64,000 nucleotides of DNA from positions 5,642,001-5,706,000 of the forward strand of contig NZ_CP027727.1 of NCBI RefSeq assembly GCF_003851685.1. The letters are read 5' to 3'. Shown here one piece after another: positions 46,144 to 55,704 of the stretch. A program made the position numbers and the translations under genes. Position 1 is the stretch's first letter, and the number at the start of each line of letters is the position of its first letter. Under the pieces are notes generated by a model, which saw nothing but the letters and a program-made list of their open reading frames with translations, did not search any database and was not told the DNA's origin. This DNA is from Pseudomonas sp. R5-89-07 (GTDB lineage Bacteria > Pseudomonadota > Gammaproteobacteria > Pseudomonadales > Pseudomonadaceae).

Positions 46144-47829
46144 ATGCCCACCGCCCTGCAAGATCGCCCCTTGGAACTGCATCGATTACTGCCTGCATTG
46201 GTCGAGCAGGAAGTTATCAGCGCAGCGGTGGCGCAGCGCTTGTCGTCGGCCCCCCCCAGCACCCAGCATCCGCTGGAACGTATCGCCGCCGAAGGCCCGT
46301 GCCTGGAAACGCTGACGCAGTGGCTGGCCCGGCAGGTCGGCCAGCCGTATCTACGCATCGACCCGCTGAAGATCGACGTCGCGACGGTGGTGCCGTTGAT
46401 GTCTCAGGCCTTCGCCCAGCGCCACGCCATTCTCGCGGTGGCCGTGGATACACACAGCGTCACGGTGGCCAGCACTCAACCCCACGTCAGTGCCTGGGAA
46501 GCCGGGCTGTCCCAGGTGCTCAAACGCTCGGTCAAGCGCGTGGTGGCCAGCCCTCAAGCCATCCAGCGCTGTATCAACGAATTTTATCGGCTGGCCAGGT
46601 CAGTCAGCGGCGCCGATCAGAACATGGCGGCGCCCGGCGGTGGCGAACTGCTCAGCCTCGGCGCCAGCGACAAGGAGCCGGACGCCAACGACGCGCATAT
46701 CGTCAATATCGTCGATTGGCTCTTGCAGTACGCCTTCGGTCAGCGGGCCAGTGATATCCATATCGAACCTTGCCGGGATCAGGGCCGTGTGCGCTTTCGC
46801 ATCGATGGGCTGCTGCATGACGTCTACCAGTTTCCGCCCCAGGTCACCACCGCCGTGGTCAGCCGCCTGAAAAGCCTTGGGCGAATGAATGTGGCCGAGA
46901 AACGCAAACCCCAGGACGGCCGCGTCAAGACCCGAACCCCGGCGGGCGCCGAAGTGGAGCTGCGCCTTTCGACCCTGCCCACCGCCTTTGGCGAGAAGCT
47001 GGTCATGCGCATTTTTGATCCTCAGGTGCTGCTCAAGAATTTCGACGAGCTGGGTTTGTCTGCCGACGATCAACAGCGCTGGCAGGCCATGACCCGTCAG
47101 GCCAACGGCATCATCCTGGTCACCGGCCCCACCGGCTCGGGCAAGACCAGCACGCTCTACACCACCCTCAAGCAACTGGCGAGCCGCGAGGTCAACCTGT
47201 GCACGGTGGAAGATCCGATCGAAATGGTCGAGCCGGCGTTCAACCAGATGCAGGTGCAGCACAACATCGACCTGACCTTCGCCAGCGGTGTCCGCGCGTT
47301 GCTGCGCCAGGACCCGGACATCATCATGATCGGCGAGATTCGCGACCAGGAAACCGCCGAAATGGCGATCCAGGCCGCGCTGACCGGGCACCTGGTGCTG
47401 TCGACCCTACACACCAACGATGCGCCGAGTGCCATCAGCCGCTTGCAGGAGCTGGGTGTCGCGCATTATTTGATCAAGGCCACCCTGATAGGCGTCATGG
47501 CGCAACGCTTGGTGCGCGTGCTGTGCCCCCATTGCAAAAGCGCCGTGGCTGAAGTTTATGAAGCTGTCGGCTGCGTGGAGTGCCGCGACAGTGGCTATCG
47601 AGGCAGAGCCGGGCTCTACGAAATCATGAGCCTGGACGAAACCCTCAAGGCGCTGATCACCCCCGGCGCGGACGTGCAGGCCTTGCGTCATGCGGCTCTG
47701 CGTCAAGGCATGCACAGCCTGCGGATGGCCGGCCTGCAAAAGGTGAAGGCCGGGCTGACAACGATGGCGGAAGTACTCAGGGTTACCCCTGGGGATTCAG
47801 TAACAAATCCGTTGTTTGTCGGACACTGA
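46144..47829 (+). CDS. GspE/PulE-family secretion ATPase, orphan
   Basis: A 561-residue type II/IV secretion ATPase: N-terminal GspE_N-like domain (1-160), Walker A GPTGSGKTST, Asp box (CTVEDPIE), Walker B IIMIGEIRD, His box (LTGHLVLSTLHTND), and a short tetracysteine zinc site (LCPHC...CVECRDSGYRGR). The two CxxC pairs are separated by only about 15 residues, closer than in many GspE proteins. No other gsp or pil gene is nearby. It may work with a pilus or secretion system elsewhere. Start at MPTALQDRPL. Confidence 0.88.
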   Translation: MPTALQDRPLELHRLLPALVEQEVISAAVAQRLSSAPPSTQHPLERIAAEGPCLETLTQWLARQVGQPYLRIDPLKIDVATVVPLMSQAFAQRHAILAVAVDTHSVTVASTQPHVSAWEAGLSQVLKRSVKRVVASPQAIQRCINEFYRLARSVSGADQNMAAPGGGELLSLGASDKEPDANDAHIVNIVDWLLQYAFGQRASDIHIEPCRDQGRVRFRIDGLLHDVYQFPPQVTTAVVSRLKSLGRMNVAEKRKPQDGRVKTRTPAGAEVELRLSTLPTAFGEKLVMRIFDPQVLLKNFDELGLSADDQQRWQAMTRQANGIILVTGPTGSGKTSTLYTTLKQLASREVNLCTVEDPIEMVEPAFNQMQVQHNIDLTFASGVRALLRQDPDIIMIGEIRDQETAEMAIQAALTGHLVLSTLHTNDAPSAISRLQELGVAHYLIKATLIGVMAQRLVRVLCPHCKSAVAEVYEAVGCVECRDSGYRGRAGLYEIMSLDETLKALITPGADVQALRHAALRQGMHSLRMAGLQKVKAGLTTMAEVLRVTPGDSVTNPLFVGH

Positions 47830-47906
47830 AACCGTTCTTATCCGTGACGAGGCCGTTACAATCAGCCGAACCTCGTATCACTGACATCACCAGATAGGGA
47901 ATCGCT

Positions 47907-48827
47907 ATGCAGATCGGAACCGTACTGCTTCTTTTCGTGGGGTTGGCCATTGCCATCCTGTTCATGGGCTTCAAGGTAGTGCCCCAGGGCTACCAGTGGA
48001 CAGTCGAACGTTTCGGCCGCTATACCAACACGCTCAAGCCCGGCCTCAATATCATCATCCCGGTCATGGACCGCATCGGCCGCAAGATCAACGTGATGGA
48101 AAGCGTGCTGGATATCCCGCCTCAGGAAGTGATCACCGCTGACAACGCCACCGTGCAGATCGACGCCGTGTGCTTCTTCCAGGTGGTCAACACGGCCCAG
48201 GCCGCGTACGAGGTGAACAACCTCGAGCATGCCATCCGCAATCTGCTGCAAACCAATATCCGCACGGTGCTCGGCTCCATGGAGCTGGATGCCATGCTCA
48301 GCCAGCGCGACGGTATCAACGAAAAACTGCTGCGCACCGTCGACGAAGCCACGGCGCCGTGGGGCATCAAGATCACCCGTATCGAAATCAAGGACATCAG
48401 CCCACCCGCCGACCTGATGGCGGCCATGTCCGGGCAGATGAAAGCCGAGCGAATCAAGCGTGCCCAGATCCTCGAAGCCGAAGGCCTGCGAGCCTCGGCG
48501 ATTCTCACGGCCGAAGGCAAGAAGCAGGCGCAGATCCTCGAGGCTGAGGGTAGCCGCCAGGCCGCCTTCCTCGAATCCGAAGCGCGTGAGCGTCAGGCCG
48601 AAGCTGAAGCCCGTGCGACACAAGTGGTATCGGAAGCGATCGCGTCCGGCAACGTGCAGGCGGTGAATTACTTCGTCGCGCAGAAATACATCGATGCCCT
48701 GGGCAAGCTCGCGTCGGCCAACAACAGCAAGGTGATCCTGATGCCGCTGGAAGCCAGCCAGGTGATTGGTGCCGTGGGCGGTATCGGTGAGATAGTCAAA
48801 GCAACTTTCGACAGCAAGAAAGGCTGA
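47907..48827 (+). CDS. SPFH/stomatin-like membrane protein (QmcA-type)
   Basis: A 306-residue band-7 protein with one N-terminal membrane anchor (about 3-22), an SPFH domain ([33 protein letters not shown]) and a long alpha-helical coiled region ([28 protein letters not shown]) typical of oligomeric membrane scaffolds. It lies 10 bp upstream of a NfeD gene, the classic partner. Its role is thought to be membrane microdomain organisation or protease modulation. Confidence 0.92.
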   Translation: MQIGTVLLLFVGLAIAILFMGFKVVPQGYQWTVERFGRYTNTLKPGLNIIIPVMDRIGRKINVMESVLDIPPQEVITADNATVQIDAVCFFQVVNTAQAAYEVNNLEHAIRNLLQTNIRTVLGSMELDAMLSQRDGINEKLLRTVDEATAPWGIKITRIEIKDISPPADLMAAMSGQMKAERIKRAQILEAEGLRASAILTAEGKKQAQILEAEGSRQAAFLESEARERQAEAEARATQVVSEAIASGNVQAVNYFVAQKYIDALGKLASANNSKVILMPLEASQVIGAVGGIGEIVKATFDSKKG

Positions 48828-48837
48828 GGCCGCCACC

Positions 48838-49284
48838 ATGTGGGATTTCCTGCAGCATCTTTCGTTCTGGGACTGGTTGGCGCTGGGCACCGTGTTGTTG
48901 ATTCTCGAAGTGTTCGGTGCCGGTGGCTACTTGTTGTGGATGGGTATCGCCGCAGCTGCCGTGGGGGTGATCAAATTCATCGTCCCGCCCCTGGGGCTTG
49001 AGTGGCAACTGTTGCTGTTCGCCCTGTTGTCGATATTGACGGCAGTGTACTGGTGGAAACGCCAACGCAGCAGCGCCAAGGCCAGCGACCAACCCGGCTT
49101 GAACGAGCGCGGTTCAGAGCTGGTCGGGCGCACCTTCGTGGTGCATCAGGCAATTGTGGATGGCAGGGGCAAGGTCAAAGTCGGCGATGGCGTATGGATG
49201 GTCACTGGTACCGATGCACCTGTAGGCGCTCAAGTCCGCGTGGTTGGCCAGGATGGGGTGGTTTTAAAAGTTGAAACTGTTTAG
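48838..49284 (+). CDS. NfeD-family membrane protein
   Basis: A 148-residue short NfeD protein: two to three transmembrane helices in the first 75 residues, then a C-terminal OB-fold domain (ELVGRTFVVHQAIVDGRGKVKVGDGVWMVTG). It is the partner of the upstream SPFH gene, almost certainly in the same operon (10-bp gap). Confidence 0.9.
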   Translation: MWDFLQHLSFWDWLALGTVLLILEVFGAGGYLLWMGIAAAAVGVIKFIVPPLGLEWQLLLFALLSILTAVYWWKRQRSSAKASDQPGLNERGSELVGRTFVVHQAIVDGRGKVKVGDGVWMVTGTDAPVGAQVRVVGQDGVVLKVETV

Positions 49285-49352
49285 TCAGTGATGGAACTGG
49301 ATCAGGTTAACTACAATCAAAACGTACAGATAACCCACCGGAGTCACCCATC

Positions 49353-49667
49353 ATGCGTCTTAAATATGCTGTCGCAACCCTCGCTGTGCTTTCCCTCCCT
49401 GTCGGCTCAGCCATGGCCGACAGCTTCTGGCGTAATGTCATCTCGTCGGGCGCCACCACCGGCTCGACTTACCTGACCTTCAAGGACCACAAGCTGGTGG
49501 TCGCCGCCCAGGACGACGCAGGCAGCTTCGTTGCCAGTGACGGCGGCATCCGCGGCCCATACCTGGAAGCCGCCATGCAGAAAGTACGCGCCGACAACCC
49601 TGGCCTCCAGGCCACGGATATGGAGCTGGCCAACGCCATCCTCGCGAAGAACGCTGTTACCGAGTAA
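49353..49667 (+). CDS. DUF2388-family small exported protein
   Basis: A 104-residue protein with signal peptide 1-23 (VGSAMADS) and a short mature domain containing SSGATTGSTYLTFKDHKLVVAAQDDAGSFVASDGGIRGPYLEAAM, typical of DUF2388 proteins of Pseudomonas. Function unknown; periplasmic or secreted. A good ribosome site (CCGGAG) precedes the ATG. Its transcript ends at the hairpin just downstream. Confidence 0.82.
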   Translation: MRLKYAVATLAVLSLPVGSAMADSFWRNVISSGATTGSTYLTFKDHKLVVAAQDDAGSFVASDGGIRGPYLEAAMQKVRADNPGLQATDMELANAILAKNAVTE

Positions 49668-49681
49668 CAACTGCGCGTTAG

Positions 49682-49713
49682 AAAAATGCCGCTTTTTCAA
49701 GCGGCATTTTTTT
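49682..49713 (+). terminator. Intrinsic terminator of the DUF2388 gene
   Basis: AAAAATGCCGCTT / AAGCGGCATTTTTTT with loop TTTC, 15 bp after the stop. Confidence 0.92.
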
Positions 49714-49831
49714 GTCTGCAACGTGACGAATCGTTCACGGGCGACAGGCTATATTCAGTCGAGCCATGCAACCATGCAGGACTCACACGTCCATTACTTA
49801 TCGCCTAACTGAAACGGATGCCTTCTTCGTC

Positions 49832-50974
49832 ATGAGCCAACAGCCCTTCCTGCCGTTCTCCAAACCTACCATTGATGAAGCCACCATCTCGGCGGTCGGC
49901 GATGTGCTGCGTTCCGGATGGATCACCAGCGGGCCGAAGGTGCAGGCGTTCGAAGCGCAACTGTCGGAATATTTCGGCGGCCGTCCGGTACGCACCTTCA
50001 ACTCCGGCACCTGCACCATGGAGATTGCCCTGCGCATCGCTGGCATCGGGCCTGGAGATGAAGTCATCACCACACCGATTTCCTGGGTTGCCACGGCCAA
50101 TGTCATCCTCGAGGTAGGCGCCACCCCCGTATTTGCCGATATCGACCCGGTGACCCGCAACATCGACCTGGCCCAGGTGGAAGCGGCGATTACCCCGCGC
50201 ACCAAGGCGATCATCCCGGTGTATCTGGCCGGATTGCCCCTGGACATGCCGATGCTTTACGCGCTGGCCAACAAGTACAACCTGCGCATCGTCGAGGATG
50301 CTGCCCAGGCCCTGGGTTCCAGCTGGGACGGAGAACGCATCGGCGCTACCGGTGACTTCGTGTCGTTCAGCTTCCAGGCCAACAAGAACATCACTTCATC
50401 CGAAGGCGGCTGCCTGGTGCTGAACAACGCCGAAGAAGCCCGTCTGGCCGAAAAATATCGCCTGCAGGGTGTGACCCGTAGCGGTTTCGATGGCCTGGAT
50501 GTGGACGTGCTGGGTGGCAAATTCAACATGACCGATATCGCCGCCGTCATCGGCCTGGGGCAATTTGCCCATATCGAGAAAATTACCGCCCACCGCCAGA
50601 ACCTGGCGCGGCACTACTTCGAATGCTTCGGCAGTGATTTTGAAGAACAGTACGGCGCGCAATTGCCGCCGGCCGACTTCGAGAACAGCAACTGGCACTT
50701 GTTCCAACTGGTATTGCCGGAGCGTCAGGACGGTTTGCCTGCCCGCGCCACCTTTATGGAACAGATGCAGGCCCACGGCGTCGGCATTGGCTATCACTAC
50801 CCGCCGATCCACCTGCTGAGCCTGTATCGGGCACAGGGGTTCAAGGAAGGCATGTTCCCGGTTGCGGAGAAAGTGGGACGTTTGATCGTGTCGTTGCCGA
50901 TGTTTACGGCGATGACAGAGACGGATGTAGAGCGAGCCGTGGCGGCGGTAAAAGCAGTATTGAAAGCAGACTGA
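49832..50974 (+). CDS. DegT/DnrJ/EryC1/StrS aminotransferase (ArnB-like)
   Basis: A 380-residue PLP sugar aminotransferase: FNSGTCTMEIALRIAGIGPGDEVITTPISWVATANVIL, the pyridine-N Asp in IVEDAAQALGS, and the Schiff-base lysine in SFQANKNITSSEGG. Relatives aminate 4-keto or 3-keto nucleotide sugars for LPS or polymyxin resistance. No sugar-nucleotide or arn genes flank it, so its substrate is unknown. Start at MSQQPFLPFS. Confidence 0.88.
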   Translation: MSQQPFLPFSKPTIDEATISAVGDVLRSGWITSGPKVQAFEAQLSEYFGGRPVRTFNSGTCTMEIALRIAGIGPGDEVITTPISWVATANVILEVGATPVFADIDPVTRNIDLAQVEAAITPRTKAIIPVYLAGLPLDMPMLYALANKYNLRIVEDAAQALGSSWDGERIGATGDFVSFSFQANKNITSSEGGCLVLNNAEEARLAEKYRLQGVTRSGFDGLDVDVLGGKFNMTDIAAVIGLGQFAHIEKITAHRQNLARHYFECFGSDFEEQYGAQLPPADFENSNWHLFQLVLPERQDGLPARATFMEQMQAHGVGIGYHYPPIHLLSLYRAQGFKEGMFPVAEKVGRLIVSLPMFTAMTETDVERAVAAVKAVLKAD

Positions 50975-50981
50975 TCACCTA

Positions 50982-51070
50982 ATGTGGGAGGGGGCTTGCC
51001 CCCGATGGCGGAGTGTCAGCCAATGCATCTTTGACTGAACCACCGCTATCGGGAGCAAGCCCTCCCACAT
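50982..51070. repeat. REPIN with one degenerate arm
   Basis: The left arm is canonical. The right arm reads ATCGGGAGCAAGCCCTCCCACAT: G-to-A in the inner stem and two C lost, so it pairs imperfectly. Confidence 0.85.
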
Positions 51071-51081
51071 GGGCCTTGCGT

Positions 51082-51465
51082 TTACTCGCCGATAGCGGCT
51101 TTGTAGCCGGCAGCGTCAAGTAGCTTGTCCAGATCAGCCGGGTTGCTTGGCTTGAGCTTGAAGATCCAGGCGCCGTAAGGGTCGGAGTTCAACAGCTCAG
51201 GACTACCACTCAACTCTTCGTTGACGGCAATCACTTCGCCAGCCACCGGCGCATAAATATCCGAAGCTGCCTTCACCGACTCAACCACACCCGCCTGCGC
51301 TTCTGCGTCAAATTTGGCGCCAACCTCAGCCAATTCAACAAACACTACATCACCCAAGGCTTCCTGTGCATGGTCGGAGATCCCCACGGTCACGGTGCCG
51401 TCGGCTTCCAGACGGGCCCACTCATGACTTTCGGCAAAACGCAGGTCGGCAGGGATATTGCTCAT
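51082..51465 (-). CDS. gcvH: Glycine cleavage system H protein
   Basis: A 127-residue lipoyl carrier of the glycine cleavage complex. The lipoylated Lys65 lies in [13 protein letters not shown]. The length and the ends ([23 protein letters not shown]) are standard. It lies 53 bp after gcvT. No gcvP follows in this window. Confidence 0.95.
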   Translation of the reverse strand: MSNIPADLRFAESHEWARLEADGTVTVGISDHAQEALGDVVFVELAEVGAKFDAEAQAGVVESVKAASDIYAPVAGEVIAVNEELSGSPELLNSDPYGAWIFKLKPSNPADLDKLLDAAGYKAAIGE

Positions 51466-51518
51466 AGTCTGTGTCCTCAAGAAGAAATGTCAGCAGCCAT
51501 TGGCCTGCCGGAAAATAG

Positions 51519-52601
51519 TTAGATCAAGGTTTTGCCATGGCGCACGAAGGTCGGCTTGACCACTCGAACCGGGTACCACTTGCCGCGGATTTCCACTTCG
51601 GCCCGGTCGGCAGTTGCCGTCGGCACGCGCGCCAGTGCAATGGATTTGCTCAGCGTAGGTGAGAAACTACCACTGGTGATCTCCCCTTCGCCAACATTGG
51701 CGATACGAACCACCTGGTGAGCGCGCAAAACCCCACGCTCTTCCAGGACCAGGCCCACCAGTTTGAACTGCACACCGGCCGCTTTTTCTGCTTCCAGCGC
51801 GGCGCGGCCGATGAAGTTGCGCGAGGCCGGCTCCCAGGCGATGCTCCAGGCCATGTTGGCGGCCAGGGGTGACACCTGCTGGTGGATATCCTGGCCGTAC
51901 AGGTTCATGCCGGCCTCCAGGCGCAAGGTATCGCGGGCACCAAGGCCAATGGGGGAAATGCCGGCGCCCACCAGGTCGTTGAAAAAACCTGGCGCCTGGT
52001 CGGCAGGCAGGACAATCTCCAGGCCGTCTTCGCCGGTGTAACCGGTGCGGGCGATAAACCAGTCGCCATCGGCCTGGCCTTCGAACGGTTTGAGCTGGTG
52101 AATGAGGCTGCCACGGGACTGAGTCACCAGTTCGGCGATCTTCTGCCGCGCGAGGGGACCTTGAATGGCGAGCATGGCCAGCTCCGAACGCTCCTGGAGC
52201 TGCACTTCATAGTGACCCAGTTGCGCCTGCATCCAGGCCATGTCCTGGTCGCGGGTGGCGGCGTTGACCACCAGCCGGTAACCGGTTTCGGTGCGGTAGA
52301 CGATCATGTCGTCCACCACCCCGCCCTGCTCGTTGAGCATGGCGCTGTACAACGCACGGCCGCAGCCGTGCAATCGAGCGACATCATTGGCCAGCAGGTG
52401 CTGGAGCCATTCCTTGGCCTGAAGGCCGCTGACATCGATCACGGTCATATGAGATACATCGAACACCCCGCAGTCGCGTCGCACTTGGTGGTGCTCCTCA
52501 ACCTGCGAGCCGTAATGCAAAGGCATATCCCAACCGCCAAAATCGACCATTTTCGCGCCGAGGGCGAGATGCAGGTCGTACAGAGGCGTACGCTGTCCCA
52601 T
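51519..52601 (-). CDS. gcvT: Aminomethyltransferase (glycine cleavage T protein)
   Basis: A 360-residue THF-dependent T protein ([76 protein letters not shown]). It transfers the methylene group from H-bound aminomethyl to tetrahydrofolate, releasing ammonia. Start at [10 protein letters not shown] with AGGAG upstream; the 52 in-frame codons before it are intergenic. Confidence 0.95.
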   Translation of the reverse strand: MGQRTPLYDLHLALGAKMVDFGGWDMPLHYGSQVEEHHQVRRDCGVFDVSHMTVIDVSGLQAKEWLQHLLANDVARLHGCGRALYSAMLNEQGGVVDDMIVYRTETGYRLVVNAATRDQDMAWMQAQLGHYEVQLQERSELAMLAIQGPLARQKIAELVTQSRGSLIHQLKPFEGQADGDWFIARTGYTGEDGLEIVLPADQAPGFFNDLVGAGISPIGLGARDTLRLEAGMNLYGQDIHQQVSPLAANMAWSIAWEPASRNFIGRAALEAEKAAGVQFKLVGLVLEERGVLRAHQVVRIANVGEGEITSGSFSPTLSKSIALARVPTATADRAEVEIRGKWYPVRVVKPTFVRHGKTLI

Positions 52602-52757
52602 GGGTTTCTCCTTCCGGGCTTGGCGAAGGTGCGCAGAGCCACCGCTAGTGCCGCAAGCCTTGAATGACAAGGCCTGCAGACACACGCGGCGCCCCGTCTC
52701 GAAAGACGCGGCACACCGAATGCCGCGCATTGTAGCCGCAAGCCGTAGGACTGGCAC

Positions 52758-54374
52758 CTAACCGATTTGTCTCGCGGAGCGTCGGATCAGTCCGATGACC
52801 GGCAACAGCCCGACCAGCACCAGGGTCAGCGCCGGCAGCGAGGCCCGCGCCCATTCCCCTTCACTGGTCATTTCGAAGATCCGTACCGCCAGGGTGTCCC
52901 AGCCAAACGGGCGCATCAGCAAGGTGGCGGGCATTTCCTTGAGTACATCGACGAACACCAGCAGCGCCGCGCTCAGCGTGCCGGGCAGCAACAACGGCAG
53001 ATACACCTTGTAAAACAGTCGTGGCCCACTCACCCCCAGGCTTCGCGCGGCCTCGGGCAACGACGGGCGGATACGCGCCAGACTATTTTCCAGAGGCCCG
53101 TAAGCCACCGCCAGAAAACGCACCAGATAGGCGAGCACCAGCGCCGACAGGCTGCCCAGCAGCAATGGTTTACCCGCCCCGCCCAGCCAGCCCGACAACG
53201 GCACCACCAGCTCACGGTCCAGGTAACTGAAAGCCAGCATGATCGACACTGCCAGCACCGAGCCGGGCAAGGCATAACCGACATTGGCCAGGCTGATGCC
53301 GGAACGAATCGCCCGCGTCGGCGCCAGGCGGTTGGCGAACGCCAGCACCAGCGCCACGCTGACCGTTATCAGCGCCGCGATCCCGCCCAGATACAGGGTG
53401 TGCACGATCAGGCCGCTGTAGCGCTCATCCAGATCGAAGCGGCCGCGCTGCCAGAACCAGGCCACCAGTTGCAGCATCGGAATCACAAATGCGCAGGCGA
53501 ACACCACGCCACACCAGGCACTGGCCGCTGCCGCCTTGAACCCATGCAGGTGGTACAACGCCTTGCCCCGCGGGCGCTCGTTGCTGGGCCGACTCGCTCC
53601 GCGGGCGCGCCGCTCACCGTACAGCACCAGCATCACCACCAGCAGCAACAGGCTGGCCAGTTGCGCCGCGCTGGACAGGCTGAAAAAGCCGTACCAGGTC
53701 TTATAGATGGCGGTGGTGAAAGTATCGAAATTGAACACCGAGACCGCACCAAAATCCGCCAGGGTTTCCATCAAGGCCAAGGCGACACCCGCACCGATCG
53801 CCGGGCGAGCCATGGGCAGCGCCACGCGCCAGAACGCTTGCCAGGGCGACTGGCCGAGCACCCGTGCCGCTTCCATCAGGCCCTTGCCCTGGGCCAGGAA
53901 TGCCGAGCGCGCCAGCAGGTAGACGTAGGGGTAGAACACCAGCACCAATACGATGATCACCCCGCTGGTGGAACGCACACGCGGCAGGCGCAGCCCTGCA
54001 CCGAACCACTCGCGCAGCAGGGTTTGCACCGGGCCTGCAAAATCCAGCAGCCCCACGAACACGAAGGCCAGCACATAGGCCGGAATCGCAAAGGGCAGCA
54101 TCAGCGCCCAATCCAGCCAGCGGCGCCCCGGGAATTCGCACAGGCTGGTCAGCCAGGCCAGGCTCACGCCCAGCAACGTCACGCCAAGACCGACGCCGAG
54201 CACCAGCGTCAAGGTGTTACCCAGCAAACGCGGCATCTGGGTGTCCCACAGGTGGGACCAGATCTGCTGGTCGATGCTTTGCCAGGACAGCAACAGCACG
54301 CTAAGCGGCAGCAGCACCAGGGCGGCGACGCTGAAGACCGGCAGGTACCAGCGGCGTTGGGCGGGATGGGCCAA
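52758..54374 (-). CDS. Ferric iron ABC transporter permease (FbpB-like, fused)
   Basis: A 538-residue permease with about twelve transmembrane helices in two halves, each with an EAA-type loop (LMEAARVLGQSPWQAFWRVALPMARPAI and LPEAARSLGVSGPRLFYKVYLPLLLPG). It is a tandem-duplicated Fe(III) permease of the FbpB/SfuB type. Its binding protein is encoded 149 bp upstream. No ATPase gene is adjacent, so it must borrow one from elsewhere. Confidence 0.9.
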   Translation of the reverse strand: MAHPAQRRWYLPVFSVAALVLLPLSVLLLSWQSIDQQIWSHLWDTQMPRLLGNTLTLVLGVGLGVTLLGVSLAWLTSLCEFPGRRWLDWALMLPFAIPAYVLAFVFVGLLDFAGPVQTLLREWFGAGLRLPRVRSTSGVIIVLVLVFYPYVYLLARSAFLAQGKGLMEAARVLGQSPWQAFWRVALPMARPAIGAGVALALMETLADFGAVSVFNFDTFTTAIYKTWYGFFSLSSAAQLASLLLLVVMLVLYGERRARGASRPSNERPRGKALYHLHGFKAAAASAWCGVVFACAFVIPMLQLVAWFWQRGRFDLDERYSGLIVHTLYLGGIAALITVSVALVLAFANRLAPTRAIRSGISLANVGYALPGSVLAVSIMLAFSYLDRELVVPLSGWLGGAGKPLLLGSLSALVLAYLVRFLAVAYGPLENSLARIRPSLPEAARSLGVSGPRLFYKVYLPLLLPGTLSAALLVFVDVLKEMPATLLMRPFGWDTLAVRIFEMTSEGEWARASLPALTLVLVGLLPVIGLIRRSARQIG

Positions 54375-54408
54375 GGCTTAACTCTCTGGGAAGGGTGAAC
54401 ACAAAACA

Positions 54409-54499
54409 ATGTGGGAGGGGGCTTGCCCCCGATTGCGGTGAATCAGCCACTGATGATTAGACTGACACTCCGCCATCGGGGGCAAGCCCCCTCCCACAC
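54409..54499. repeat. REPIN inside the iron-transport operon
   Basis: Canonical paired REPs between the binding-protein gene and the permease gene (same strand). A hairpin here could reduce permease expression relative to the binding protein. Confidence 0.9.
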
Positions 54500-54523
54500 T
54501 TTGATCCGCGGCGACTTACAAAA

Positions 54524-55528
54524 TCAGTTCCAGCCGGCGCGATCCATCAAGCGGATAGCCTCGGCCTGGCGCTTGCCCGCCACTTCCACCGGCAAGGTAT
54601 CGGCCACGAATTTGCCCCAGCTCGCCACTTCGGGCGACGGCGGCACCGCCGGGTTGGCTGGGAACTCCTGGTTTACATCGGCGAAGATTTTCTGCGCTTC
54701 GGGCGTGGTCATCCACTCCACCAAAGCCTTGGCCGCCTCTGGGTGTGGCGCGTGCTTGGTCAAGCCAATACCCGACAGGTTCACATGCACGCCACGGTCG
54801 CCCTGGTTCGGCCAGAACAGCTTCACCGCCAGGTCCGGCTTCTGCTTGTGCAGGCGCCCGTAGTAGTAGGTGTTGACGATACCGACATCGCATTGCCCGG
54901 CATTGATCGCCTCCAACACCGCGATATCGTCGGAGAACACGTCGGTAGACAGGTTATTCACCCAGCCCTTGACGATTTCTTCAGTCTTGCTCGCGCCATG
55001 GGTTTCGATCAGCGTGGCGGTGAGTGACTGGTTGTAGACCTTTTTCGCCGTGCGCAGGCACAGGCGGCCTTCCCACTGTTTGTCGGCCAGGGCTTCGTAG
55101 GTGGTCAGGTCGCCCGGTTTTACACGGGCGGTGGAATAGGCGATGGTACGCGCGCGCAGGCTCAAGCCGGTCCAGGCGTGGGCCGAGGAGCGGTATTGCA
55201 GCGGAATGTTCTTGTCGATCACCTCGGAGGTGAACGGTTGCAGGATGCCCATTTGCTCGGCCTGCCAGAGGTTGCCGGCATCGACAGTGAGCAGCAGGTC
55301 GGCGGTGGCGTTTTCGCCCTCGGCCTTGATGCGCTGCATCAGCGGGGCTTCCTTGTCGGTGATGAATTTGACCTGCACACCGGTTTTCTGGGTGTAGGCG
55401 TCGAACACCGGCTTGATCAGTTCATCGATGCGCGAGGAGTAGACCACCACTTCGTCGGCGGCCTGCACGGTGGTGCTGCCGATCAGGGTGAGTGCCAGGG
55501 CAGTCAGGAGGCGCTTGGGTGCCAACAT
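54524..55528 (-). CDS. Ferric iron-binding periplasmic protein (FbpA/FutA-like)
   Basis: A 334-residue periplasmic protein: signal peptide 1-23 (TVQAADE), opening [30 protein letters not shown], and the metal-site tyrosines in [13 protein letters not shown], as in FbpA/FutA Fe(III)-binding proteins. It feeds the permease downstream. A Fur-box-like sequence lies ~30 bp upstream of its start. Confidence 0.92.
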   Translation of the reverse strand: MLAPKRLLTALALTLIGSTTVQAADEVVVYSSRIDELIKPVFDAYTQKTGVQVKFITDKEAPLMQRIKAEGENATADLLLTVDAGNLWQAEQMGILQPFTSEVIDKNIPLQYRSSAHAWTGLSLRARTIAYSTARVKPGDLTTYEALADKQWEGRLCLRTAKKVYNQSLTATLIETHGASKTEEIVKGWVNNLSTDVFSDDIAVLEAINAGQCDVGIVNTYYYGRLHKQKPDLAVKLFWPNQGDRGVHVNLSGIGLTKHAPHPEAAKALVEWMTTPEAQKIFADVNQEFPANPAVPPSPEVASWGKFVADTLPVEVAGKRQAEAIRLMDRAGWN

Positions 55529-55557
55529 GGGTGCGGTCGCTCATTTGCAAAAAGAGG

Positions 55558-55576
55558 GCAAATGATAAGGACTCAC
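55558..55576. promoter_or_regulatory. Candidate Fur box
   Basis: GCAAATGATAAGGACTCAC matches 12 of 19 positions of GATAATGATAATCATTATC, mainly in the left half. It lies just upstream of the iron-binding protein gene. Confidence 0.4.
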
Positions 55577-55647
55577 ATTTGGTAACGCTTGATGGAGGCG
55601 TTACCAGATGTTGCACGGTTTGAGGTATGTGTGAGGGCTGGCGACCT

Positions 55648-55687
55648 CATCGGGGGCAAGTCGAATCGTCGCACCGCCCCTCCCACA
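55648..55687. repeat. Single REP, insert form
   Basis: CATCGGGGGCAAGTCGAAT...CGTCGCACCGCCCCTCCCACA: REP carrying the GTCGAATCGTCGCACC block in reverse orientation. It lies 17 bp before the stop of the downstream minus-strand gene. Confidence 0.87.
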
Positions 55688-55704
55688 GGAGGCCGCATTT
55701 TAAT

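Noticed and set aside
52602..52757. Glycine riboswitch upstream of gcvT
   Set aside because: The region is short and I could not find the two aptamer cores; no support.
52767..54398. 543-codon plus-strand frame opposite the iron permease
   Set aside because: Q/R/H-rich shadow of a membrane-protein gene; no domain.
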